A program made the translations under genes and the position numbers. From the NCBI GenBank assembly GCA_038380435.1, contig JAWZYU010000017.1, forward strand, positions 23,249,283 through 23,313,282: a stretch of 64,000 bases of DNA. The letters are read 5' to 3'. Under the pieces are notes generated by a model. The model did no database searches, was not told the origin of the DNA, and saw nothing but the letters and a program-made list of their open reading frames with translations. Positions 10,101-22,100 of the stretch are shown here, one piece after another (the stretch's first letter is position 1; every line of letters begins with the position of its first letter). The stretch comes from Ryuthela nishihirai. Its lineage: Eukaryota; Arthropoda; Arachnida; Araneae; Heptathelidae.

Positions 10101-13100
10101 GTTTATGGGATGTCTAACAAAATTAAGAGTATTGAGAGAGGGAATGCCAACAATATCAAACAGCCCCCTAATCACAGGCTTGGTGCAAAGATCCATCCCC
10201 CACTATATTAAGCTGTTCCAGTGTAAGCCATGTACACTGGAAGACTTCCTCCAATGTAGAATTCATAGATGCTCATAGAAGCAATAGTTCAGGTACCTGT
10301 GATGACCCCTGTTTAGGATTATCCACCAGCTGATAAAACATATGAATATGTGAATCTATTCACTTGGGGCTGTCAACCCACAAACAAACAGGAAACACAG
10401 CAGAAGATTATCTCTCCACAGAAGCCCACCATTGCAGAAAATTCACGATCTATAATCTAGCTCAGAGCCTTATTTCAGTGTGATCCAGTAAGTTTATGTG
10501 GTCAGCACTAGGACCCTGCGTGGCTGACCACTCCTCAGCAGTGTTGAAAAAATGAAAAGTAATCATAGTTGTCCAGATCAGTAGGCCACACTAATCTGGC
10601 AGCCCTCCCCTTCCATTTGCTTCCATAAGAGAGTATCTCTTTTGAATGTACTAACAGCTTGCACCCAAGAAGGCGGGGTCGGACATTAGGTGTTAGGCCT
10701 GGCCAGTTATATGCATCATCACAGGGGATTGGTGCATAGCTCTCCTTCCAGTGACTACCTAGCTACCATTTAGAGACCTACTAGGCAAGAGGAAAGTAAT
10801 TTAGTTCTACGTTTATGTACATGCACACATAATGAACCAGAACAGCATTCCAAAATATAGGTTTTAATCTTCATACATGACTCAGTGTGGTTATGAAGAG
10901 ATTTCATTATGTTAACTAACTCATCTGGTATGCCATGATCTTACAGTCAACCATAAATTATGATGATCAACAGAATTAAAAGCTTTTTTGAAATCTATAG
11001 AGCAAGTAAAGTAGGTTTTTAGAACTCTAAACATTTTTTTCAAAATCTGTCTAAGTGAAAAAATTTGGTTTATACAGCCCCTACCCACTTCTGAACCTGC
11101 ACTTTCATCCTGAATTTGTTCATCAAATTTTTAATTCTATTAAAAACAACAATGAATAAAACTTGATCTGACTCAAAGAGCAGAATAATTGTCCTGTAAT
11201 TATTACGAGAATGTGATCCTCTTTCTTGAAAACAGAAATTATTTTGCCTCTGGTAAAACCCTTAATAACAACCCATTTATCATAGAAAATATTCATCAGT
11301 ACTGTCAGCCATCTGACAATAGAATCATTACCAGATTTAAGAATTTCAGCTGTGATTTCTTATACCCCTAGAGACTTGTGTGGTTTTAATTTTTTAACTC
11401 CATGAAATGGGGTGTGAAATAAAATTAAAGCCAGTAATAGAGCCATCTTCATTGCAAATAATGGGAGTAGAACTAACCACATTTTTCAGAACATCTGCAA
11501 AATGTTTAGTCTCACTATGACAGAAACCTCACCTTCAATAATCTTTCCATCCTTATCCTTTAATACCTGTATGCCATTCTGTTTTTTCCTGTATAAAATA
11601 TTAACTATATGATGTAACTTTCCATTGTTGTGTTTTCAAGCATCTTTCTCTTCTCTATCAGCTAGGCTATCATGCTATCTGTCAACTCAGATCTGCAGTC
11701 TCTTCTTTCAGAAATAAGCTGCTTATTATCACTCAAATAACTCTGCCTCCTATGCTCCATTATACCAAAAACAGTACCACTGGGTTTCAAAAATAACTTG
11801 TTTAAAAGGGTTTCATTCATCTTCAACCTCAGTAGTAAATAAAAACTGATTGTCATAATGACTAAGTAACCTATTATGGTAAAATATGGCTCTCTGAGGG
11901 TTTTTCAGTGTTAAGAGTAATGCTTTTTTTAAGCTTTAGTTCCAAGACATTTTTTAAAAGAAAAGGGTCAGACCCAAATTCAACTCCCCTGTACGACCTA
12001 GTGTTCCTAATAGAGCTAGCCCACTTGCTGTTAATTAATACATAATCAATCATATTCTTATGCAACCCATTAAGTGAAACCTATGTGTATTTGTAAATAT
12101 TCCAGTGTGTGAAATAAGGGTTAGTTATTCTCAAACCATTAAGTTTACTTACCTACAGGAGATGTTTACCATTGCTATTGCAACTGCAATGCCAAAAGAA
12201 CCTATCACACATGCCCACTACAAACTTTGACATTGAAGTCGCCCAGCACAAAAGTAATATCTCCTTTTTTGATAGAATTCAAAATATCCTGGAGCTGTTT
12301 ATAAAACCTACCATATTTCTTTGATTCTAAGATGCACTTCCCCCCCCCCCCCCCCATATAAACGTCTCTAAAAACGGGGTGCATCTTAGAATCGCATTTT
12401 TTTTTTTTTTTATTTTCCCATGCTTTGCATATGGCACCACACATTTTGTTTTTACGTGGAAACCCCACCTCCAAGTTTAACCATTATCGTATCGCATTCT
12501 CCAATTCCGTTGGAGAATAAAGTAGCATGGGTATTTTCCTGCACTTTCCAAATGTGAAGCCACCATTATTTCCTTTATCATGGAGCTCTGTGAGTGAATT
12601 ATAGTGAGCTTGGAACCTGGCTGTTGGCTGACAATCTTCCACTGACACCTTCTGGAAAAATTAAGAAAGTGCCGACATCAAAATTGGCGGAATGGGTATC
12701 AACAGCTTGGAAGCTAATCCCAGAAAAAATAGTGCAGCACTCATTTAAAAAATGTTGCATCACCAATGCTCTCGATGGCTCAGAAGACAATAAATTATGG
12801 GATAATGGAGATAAAGATGGCTCAGAAGAATCAGACTCTGAATGTTAAGTAGACTCTGATATTGATTCAGATGCAGATGTGATGGCTCAGAAGAATCAGA
12901 CTCTGATATTGATTCAGAAGGAAATGATGAATAACATACCTACTGATAAATAGGTACTATTGTTGTTAGTAAATTGAATTCTATTATAATAAAAATATTT
13001 GTTAGACATATTTTAGCATTTTATTTTATTTTTATTCCCCCCCCCCCTTTGAATCAAAGCTTTTTTCTGTTGGTGGTACTGAAATTAAGGTGCATCTTAC

Positions 13101-16100
13101 AATCGGCGGTATCTTTCTCATTTTAATCGTTCTCATTGGGGTCATAGTAACAGATAACATTCCTTAATCCCTGTTTTAACTTTAGCTGTAAGACATCTTT
13201 CATTAATACATTCATATCCCAGAAGAACATTATTGGCATTGTTACCAAGGAGCATATCCGCATCTTGTAGATGTTGCTATCTTCATGTCATGAAAGGAGA
13301 AATTTGAAATATCTAAGTATCTGACTTTTGCATGTCCATCTTTTCTCTTGAAAAGCCTAAAATGTCCAGGTTATATTGCTGTAATTCCTGTGTGAGGACA
13401 TTAAAAGAATAATCTCTATTAAGCGTCCTCACTTTCCAAGTTACTGTGGATAAAAAATGGTTAATTTTTTTTAAGAAACTAGGTTTGTTGAGAGAAGTAT
13501 GGCCATTATCAAATAGCTCCCTAATCGCAGGTATGGGGGAAAGACTTGTTCCCTGTTTACTAAGAGTTGAATCCCCCTTAATGGTTGGAATTCAGACAAG
13601 GAATAGAGTTCTTTACCATCAGAATCCATCACAAGTTTTCAAATACCAGTAAGCTGGCCTCTGATACACATTACTCCAAATTATATTTGGCATTGCAAGA
13701 ACTAGTTTCAAGGGTTCAGGTACTTGCAATGACTTCTGATCAGGATCATCTACCAGTTGATATAAATTATCCTGTGTATCTGTTCAGTTAGGACTGGTGA
13801 CCCATAAGAAAGCAGAAAACACAGTGGTAGATTTGTTTTCTGCAAAAACCCACCAAAGCATAAAGTCCAAAATCATAGCCAGTAGCTAGTTGGGTAGGTT
13901 TTGGTAGTCAACATCAAGATCCTGTGGAGTTGACCATTCTTAACAGGGATGAAAAAAAAGGAAAGAGTGGCCACAGTAGTCCAAATCAGTAGGCCACTGA
14001 TTTGGACTCCCTGAAACAATTACAGGGATATTAACCTAGACTTGAGAGACCAGATGGACAGGTAAAGGTCAGATACTTAAAAATACTCTTAAATTTCTCT
14101 TTTCAGATGGTATTTCACATTGTAGTCTCATTGCAAAAAAAATTCTTTGTAGATTTCATTTTTTTTAAGCACACATAGTTTTTCAAGTTAAAATTAAGCC
14201 AATATTAGTCTTCCATTTTTTCACCCATATTATTGACTGCATTCATTAGCCACCTTCTTCTTTGTATTCCAGTTAGTCTCATTGTTTAAAAGTGTTTTGC
14301 TTTAATTTTCTTTTTTGATTTTTGTTTTATCCCTCACAATTTTATGCATTATATTTTGAAAAAAAAAATATGCAAATATAATTATAATATGTATTTTATG
14401 TTTAGGCAAAAGTATAAAGACATTATAATTTTTTAAACCTAAACAAGATATTAAAATGAACATTGCAAAAATACAAACCATTACTGACTTAGTTGGTTCA
14501 GTGGATATACAGGGTTCAAAAGAATGTTCTAAATCACCCAGCTACTTTTCAACAAAGTGACCTAGAGGTGCAAATGTTAAGTATGCCTATAGGAAAGTGA
14601 CCATGCCGACTGAATGACAGCAACTGTAGCACCTCCAGGGGCAAATTTAGGGTGTTAATAAACCTAATGCAGCAAGATAGGGAAAACAAGTAAATTAGAA
14701 AGTTCTAGAGCATCTTCTAATTAATAGGAAATGGCATATGGTACACATGAAATCAGTGGATGAAATGCTATAAATGCTGATTATTCAAAATTGGATGCTT
14801 GACACTTAGCTACCACAAATTATTGTAATAACCCCCAGACCATGGGAAACATGACACATAACAGCAACCAGCATTGCAAGTGTCATTGTATCACAGGCAC
14901 TGATGATCCAGTGTTGTAGATCTTACAAACTTGTGGGTTCTAGGTGTACACTTGTTCTTTCAGGTAATCCCAAAGGAAGAAGTCCATAGGAGTCAAGTCT
15001 GGTGACCATGAAGGCCACTCGACAAGACTACCAGATCTATAGATCTGGTGTCCAAACATGTCAGACAGGAAAGAATGTACATTTGGTGGCTGGTGTGACA
15101 GTGCACCATCATATTGATGCCATATGCATTGTACATACCTGAGGGGAGGGTCATCCATCAAGTCCAGTATCATGTTCCATAGCAGTTGAAGGTATTCCAA
15201 CTTGTTAATATTCCCTTGTAAAATATTGGTCCAGTGAGTGTGTTGTCTCAAATACCATGCCAAATGTTAGTTGAATAATATATTTGATGCCTCGCTGCTG
15301 GTCCATAGGATGAGTTGCTAAGAGTCCAGTAATGGGCATTCTGTTAACAATTTTGCCCATCTGAATTAGGCTTTGTCTGTTCAAAGGCTCCTGGACAAAA
15401 AGTAGTTTATCCTTTAAAGTATTTACTACCAAATTGCAGACATCTAAATGTCTCTGATGGTCTCGTGGATCAAATCATGTATCGATATGGGGTGATACAG
15501 GTGTACACTATGCTCATGCAGGATTTGCAACACATGAGCTGCTGTTAAGCTGCAGGTTTCACTGATTGCTGTGGCACTGATACATGGCTGGATAAGGACA
15601 TATCCCCAACATCCACTGGATGCACTTGAATGCCTAATCGTGAACAAGCCATTATGCTGCCATTTTCTCTGAGCCATCGAACAACATGGCGAATGACCAC
15701 TGCAGTTGGATGTGGACCAGCTGGAAAATGCATGGCATACCATTGTGCGGCTCCCCGTGTATTTTGTTGACACTTACCATACAGCAACACCATCTCACAG
15801 TACTGATCTTTGAAGTACCTGCCATCTATGTCTTCAACCAGTACACCTACTCACCTACAAGTGTCTTGCCTGATTTTTATCTTGCTGGACATGTACCACA
15901 TCACCATCATCACGTGTATACATTTGTGAATCTTTTTGTAGTATTGCACAGTATTTTGCAGTGACTAAGTGTTGAGCATCTGATTTCAAATGATCAACTT
16001 TTATAGCCATCCATCTACTCATTTCGTGCATACCATGTCATTTCCTACTAATTAGAAGATGCTTTACAGCTTTGTAATTTTTTTTCTCTCTCTCTCTTTG

Positions 16101-19100
16101 TTGCTGAGTTAGGTTTGTTAACTACCTAATTTACCTCTAGCGTCACTACAGTTTCTGTCATTCAATCAGGCATGGTCACTTTTCCTAATATTTGCACCTC
16201 TACAACGTTTTTTTTAAAATATTATTTGGATGTTTTAGGTCTTTTCTTTGAACCCTGTATAAATACATTAATGCATCAATTGTTTACAAAATGAGTTATT
16301 TGAAAAAATATTGCCAGAAAAAGATACAACTTATAGCCATAGCATTGGATAAAATATTATGTAACAGTGGAAAAGGCTGAATTGTATCTCATCAGGCTCA
16401 AATTTAATTTAATCGTGGTTTAATCTGAATAGAGTTAACCATTCCTTTTCACCACTTACTAAAATTAATGCGATTGACAGTTAATGTGTATTTATGTATT
16501 ATTTTTAATGCAAGACAGTATTAATATCTACATTATTTCTCATTCAATCTAGTGGTAATTAGTATTGAAGTTCACTCTGGTTATTTATTGCAGAGATGAT
16601 TTCAAAACACAGCCAGAAGTGTGGAAAGAAATATATGATGATAAGGAGCCTCATAATGCAGTACTCCCTTCCGAATGGCAGAAGCAGTTGACAGATTTCC
16701 AAAATTTGTTAGTTATTAGATGTTTGAGACCAGATAAGGTATTATATGCTCTTTTTTTTTAACCATCATTTCTCATTTTTGTTATTTTAAATATATTTAC
16801 TGATCCACAATATTTTTTATTGTTATTTTAACACAAAATATTCATAATCTCTGAAATAATATTTTTGTTAAGTAAATACTTTTTACACAATTATCAAGAT
16901 TTTTTTAATCGATAAAATATTGGTTAAATTATCATTGTTATATGAAAGGCTGGAGTTTTGTATAAATACACGTTTCTTTTCTAAGTAGATTTTCCTATAC
17001 TATTGCAATACCATCATGTTCTTTGATGGTTGGAATAAGGTAATGCCACTTCTATTGCACCTGTTTAACAGAACACTATATACCTTTCCATGTTTTGTTA
17101 CATATGTTTAATTATTTTTCATCTTTATTACTAGGGTGATATATAAATCTGTGTGTTTTATCATCTACTGAGAAATGATTATTATAATGTAAATATCATC
17201 TCACAGTACTGATCTTTGTCTTACTCAGAGAACAGTTTTAAACAACTCACAACAACAAGCTTTACTCAGAGAAATATAAAATATCATTTTCAATAGTTTA
17301 TAGCCATCTGTCGTCAAGTTGTTCGATTCCTCTTTGATACCTGCTTGATCCTTGGAGGTGAAAAACTCCCAACTACCATTTTCAACTTCCTAAAATGTTT
17401 GAAACCACCTACCTCAAAGAAAATGAGGCATGGAGGGAAAGAGGTAGTAGTCAGAAAGATCTAGGTGCAGACGATACACTGGGTAAGGATGATGCTCAAA
17501 ATGGCAGTTATCTCAAATTTTCCTTTTTGCCAATCTTGCATAGCGTTGAAGCATCACAAAGTGCACATGCTCCTGCTATGAATAGAAGTCAGTGCATTGA
17601 TGGCATGTCCATTGGGAATTAGTTCATAGTTCATTACACTGTCAAAATTCCACCATACACAACATTGCCTTCATTTGGAGTCATCCCTTCTTTGGGACAG
17701 GAAGTAAAGGTTGGCCTGGGTTGGGATGGCTTGTATATATATATATAATGATTCCTAACAGTGTATGTAGAAGAAACTTGTTATCCTTTAGCCACAAAAG
17801 GTGGTTTGCCTTGTTGAAAGCAATGATATCTGTATATGGTGGGCCAGATTTTTTTCGAGACTGTTAGAATAAATCTTAGATTTTGTCATCCCCCTCCCTA
17901 AAGAAAGTCTTGGAGATACATCTGATAGTACCTTTTTTATATTTAGAAAAAAGGGAAGAAGGTACTTTGAAATAGGTTTAAATCAGAAATGAGAAGTAAA
18001 ATGGATACCATATTTCATGCCTATGAAATGGCAGGAAGAGCACTGGAAGAAATCATATCTATCTTCACAAAATCTACACAAAATGGAAAAGTTAAATGTT
18101 ATTTCAGAGATACTTGAAATAATTAGTTGAAAAAAAAATTGGTTGTCCTGAGTGGGATGAACCCATGCCTCCCAGAAGCTTGCTGGGTGTCCAATGCTGG
18201 ACCATCAGAAGCTTCAAAAGTGAAAATCAAAAGTTTCCATCAAAAATGATTTTTAAGCATTCCCACAAATTTGTTGATTGGCTAGTGGTACCATCTATTA
18301 TCAGGAAATGGGGCAGCCAAACCTCATTCCCTGATATAAACACTGTGATAGTTTATTACTGAATTATTGATATAATGCTGCAAGTGTGAGTGATAGATAT
18401 TACCACCATCAAATGTGGCAGCTTGGCTGCCCCATTCTCTGATAACAAGATGGTGCCACTGGCGAAACAGAAAAAACTGTGGGAATGCTTAAATTGTCAC
18501 TTTGTTTTAAAAAAAATTGTCAGCTTCTGATGGCCCAATGGATAGGTTGTCTGGCATGTTTCTGGGAGGCCTGGGTTCGAGTCCACTCAGGATAATGAAT
18601 TTTTTTCAACTAATTATTTCAAGTGTTTCATGTCTACAGGACTTTTTCTTGTGATACTTTATTACTGAGTTATTTCAGAGGTTTGAATTATCTACTTTTA
18701 TGAGATATAGATAAAAGAATTTTAAACTGGAATTTCTAGATTTAAGAAATAAGAAGTTTCATTTGTTGTGCTAAACATTTCTGACAGCACCTAATGCTTA
18801 TGATCTGTGAAAATTTGATACACTCTACAGCTTTAATGGACTCTGAAGATTTAAAGAGAATATTTCTTGATGTATATTCAAAATTCATTTCCAATTAGTA
18901 GCCTGCATCCAGGTAAAAAATCCCACAGAAGTGTCAGTTAATGGAACAATAAAATTAGCTGTTTGCTTTTGCTTCTTGAATGGAGTTCCTATATCAGCAT
19001 TCTTGTTAGAACTTGCCACTCCTTCAACTAGTAAAATCCATATGATGGAAAAAAGATTTTGCATACTATGACAGCAATGATTCATACAAGTAATGACTCT

Positions 19101-22100
19101 TAGTTTTGACTCAGTATCCACTGCTGACTGTAAAATTAAGTGTATCATAGAATGGCTATGAAAGTTAGTGCACATTTTGTTTGCCAAGCTGTAAAATAAG
19201 AAAAATAAGTGTTTGAAAGCAATATATGTAGGGACTATTTTCAAATGCCAAAAAAGGAAACTTCTGTAATAGCAAACAGAAATGTTGTACTAAGGGTTAA
19301 CAGTGAAACATTTTCAACAGATAGAAAGGTGCTCTGATGAAGGCATATGTGACTCTCCAGTGTCTGTCTCCTTGTTATGTGTACTACAGCCCTAGATGCT
19401 TATGCACCATAAAAGCCTAAACCAATTTGACTGCATCTGCTGCCTCATTAGAATTTCAGGTTCGAGCTATTTTATATTTAAGCATTAAGGTTCAAAAGAA
19501 AGATTTTAAGCAGCCAGCTTATTTTGATAAGATGGTGAACAGTCAATTTTTTTTTCATACCCTCACCAGTTCTGATATCCCAATATGGAAACAAAGTAAA
19601 ATAAAAGACATTGACCTTGAAAAAATGCATAGGTGCAAGAGGTGCAACAGCAATACAGAATTTTTAAAAGTGGTATAAATTTATGAAGAAGCAATTGGTG
19701 TAGCATTGCAAAATCCAAGGTGAACCTATCCTAGTTCTTAAGTCACCTCTTATATTTTGAGGTTATTGAAATTTCAACCAAGGTTCAAACAATGCTAACA
19801 GACAATAAGTTGTCTTTTTTATAGGAGAACTTAAGGATGACATTTGTTTTTACTGTTTTGAGTGCACTATTATTCACTTCTCATTATGCCTAGACTTTCT
19901 TGGTAAATCATACTTTAATATTATTTTACAGTTTTCAACTTTTTTTAATGATAGCCATATATTTTGTTATTTCAAGCAAATATTTCCTAGTTCTATATGT
20001 AAAAAATTATCACTTAGTTCAATGAAATGACATTTGCAATAATTTATATTTCAGTTTTGGTATACAGTAACCTAATATTTCGTTTTTATGCTAATTTTGG
20101 TTTTATTGACCCTTGTTACTTGTAGTCCTTCATTGAAGATCTCTCAACCCAATTCCTTGGTTCTTTATTGTAATTTGAATTATCATGTAAATGAAAATTA
20201 CTCATGTATGTGGCAGCTTCAATTTTAGATTGTCTCAATTGAGACCTTCTAGTGCACAAGTCTAGAATCCAGGATACTAATTAAATCAGAAAGAAATTTA
20301 ACTAATATAAATGGTCAGCTCCAGTGCCTTTGGAAAGTTCACCACTATTTAATAAAATAAGAAAAAGAAAAATAGACAGATAAATAGTCCAAACTCATAT
20401 ATAGAAATCCTCATCTTAGATAACACTGGGGTACAAGATTTTTATAGCATGAAAAATTGTAGCTGCCTTTAAACATTTTTCAGGTGCTGATTTCAGATCT
20501 GGTGTTAAAAAATGGTTAACACATCACGTTTTTATGTTATTGGTCAGTTTGACTCCTATTAAGATCTTCTTATACCAACACCTCCAGGCAACTGGGGGGG
20601 ATACTAGATATTTTACTTTTTGTGTCTGGAAACACTTGCCAAGTGGGAGAAAACATGTAACAGTAACCTAACCTCAGACTGTCATTCTTGTTTTCATTGT
20701 AGCAGGAACATGTGCTGTACATTGAAGAATGAATTTTGGCAGTTAAGTGGCACAATTGCAGTTCGCAGATGTATTAATGTGCCAGATAAGTTTTGTTATA
20801 TGTGTGGAAATTATATTTTAAAATCTCAGGGTCGTTCTATGATAAAGATTGTGAAGAAAGCCTATAACTTGTATTTTGGATGTCATGTTGAAGATCAGGG
20901 CAAAACATGGGCTCCACATGTGTGCTGCATTTCGTGCTTTGTTGGTCTGAGTTAATGGTTGAAAGGTAAGATAAAATCCATGCCCTTTGTAGTTCCAATG
21001 GTTTGGCATGAGCCAACTAGTTACTTTCATGATTGCTATTTTTGTTAAACTAAAGTGTCGGGCTTTCAAAAAAGAATAAAAGCAAAATACAATTCCAAAT
21101 GTGCCTTCAGCCATAAGGCCAGTTTCTCATGGAGAAGATCTTCCTAACCAACTGGGAGGAGATGTAATCACATTCATCAGAGGAAGACTTTGAGGCACAT
21201 ACAGATCCTGATCCTACATACACCCCTAAAAAGTTAGACGAGCCTCATCTGATTCAGCAAAATGAACTAAATAATCTTGTTCGAGATCTAGGACTTTCCA
21301 AACAACAAGCTGAGGTTTTAGGTTCAAGACTTCAAGAGTGGAATCTTCTGACCAAGGATTACCAGGGTTTCTCTGTTTAGAAAGAGAAATTTGGCTTTAT
21401 CTGCTTATTACGAGATGCAAGATGGTTTGTGTTTCTGCACAGATATTTCAGGGCTGATGGAAGAAATTGGAAGAACTCACGACCCTAAGGAATAGTGTCT
21501 ATTTATAGATTCGTCAAATTTCAGCTTAAAAGCTGCCCTTTTGCTTAAAGGAAACCAAAAACCTTCCATTCCAGTGACACGTGTGGGAATGAGGGAAACT
21601 TATGAAAGCACCAAAAAAATACTCTCTGCTATAAAATATGACCAGAGTAAGTGGACAATATGTAGTGACCTAAAAGTCATATTTCTCTTGCTCAGGTTTC
21701 AAGGTGGCTTCACAAAATTTTGCTGTTTTCTGTGTTTGTGGGACAGTAGGGCCAGAAAGGAACACTACAAAACAAAAGACTGACCTAAAAGAGATGTTTT
21801 TATTCCTAGAAAGAGTAATGTGGGGTATAAGCCTCTAGTCGACCTTCTGATGTTTTGCTCTCACCAGTACACATCAAACTGGGGCTTATGAAAAACTTTT
21901 AAATGCTATGGACTAAACTGGTGAAGAGTTTTTGCACTTGAAGGAAAAATTTCCAAAACTAAGTGATGCCAAACTCAAAGAATGGATCTTTGTTGGTCCT
22001 CAGATCAGGAAGCTACTGAATGATATTGTCTTCGAAGAAAAACTGAATAAGAAGGAGCACACTGCATGGAAATTCTTGTCTCTGGTCCAGGGTTTTCTGG

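Noticed and set aside
18885..19244. 119-codon minus-strand ORF
   Set aside because: No motif, no splice context and low-complexity composition; consistent with chance in intron DNA.
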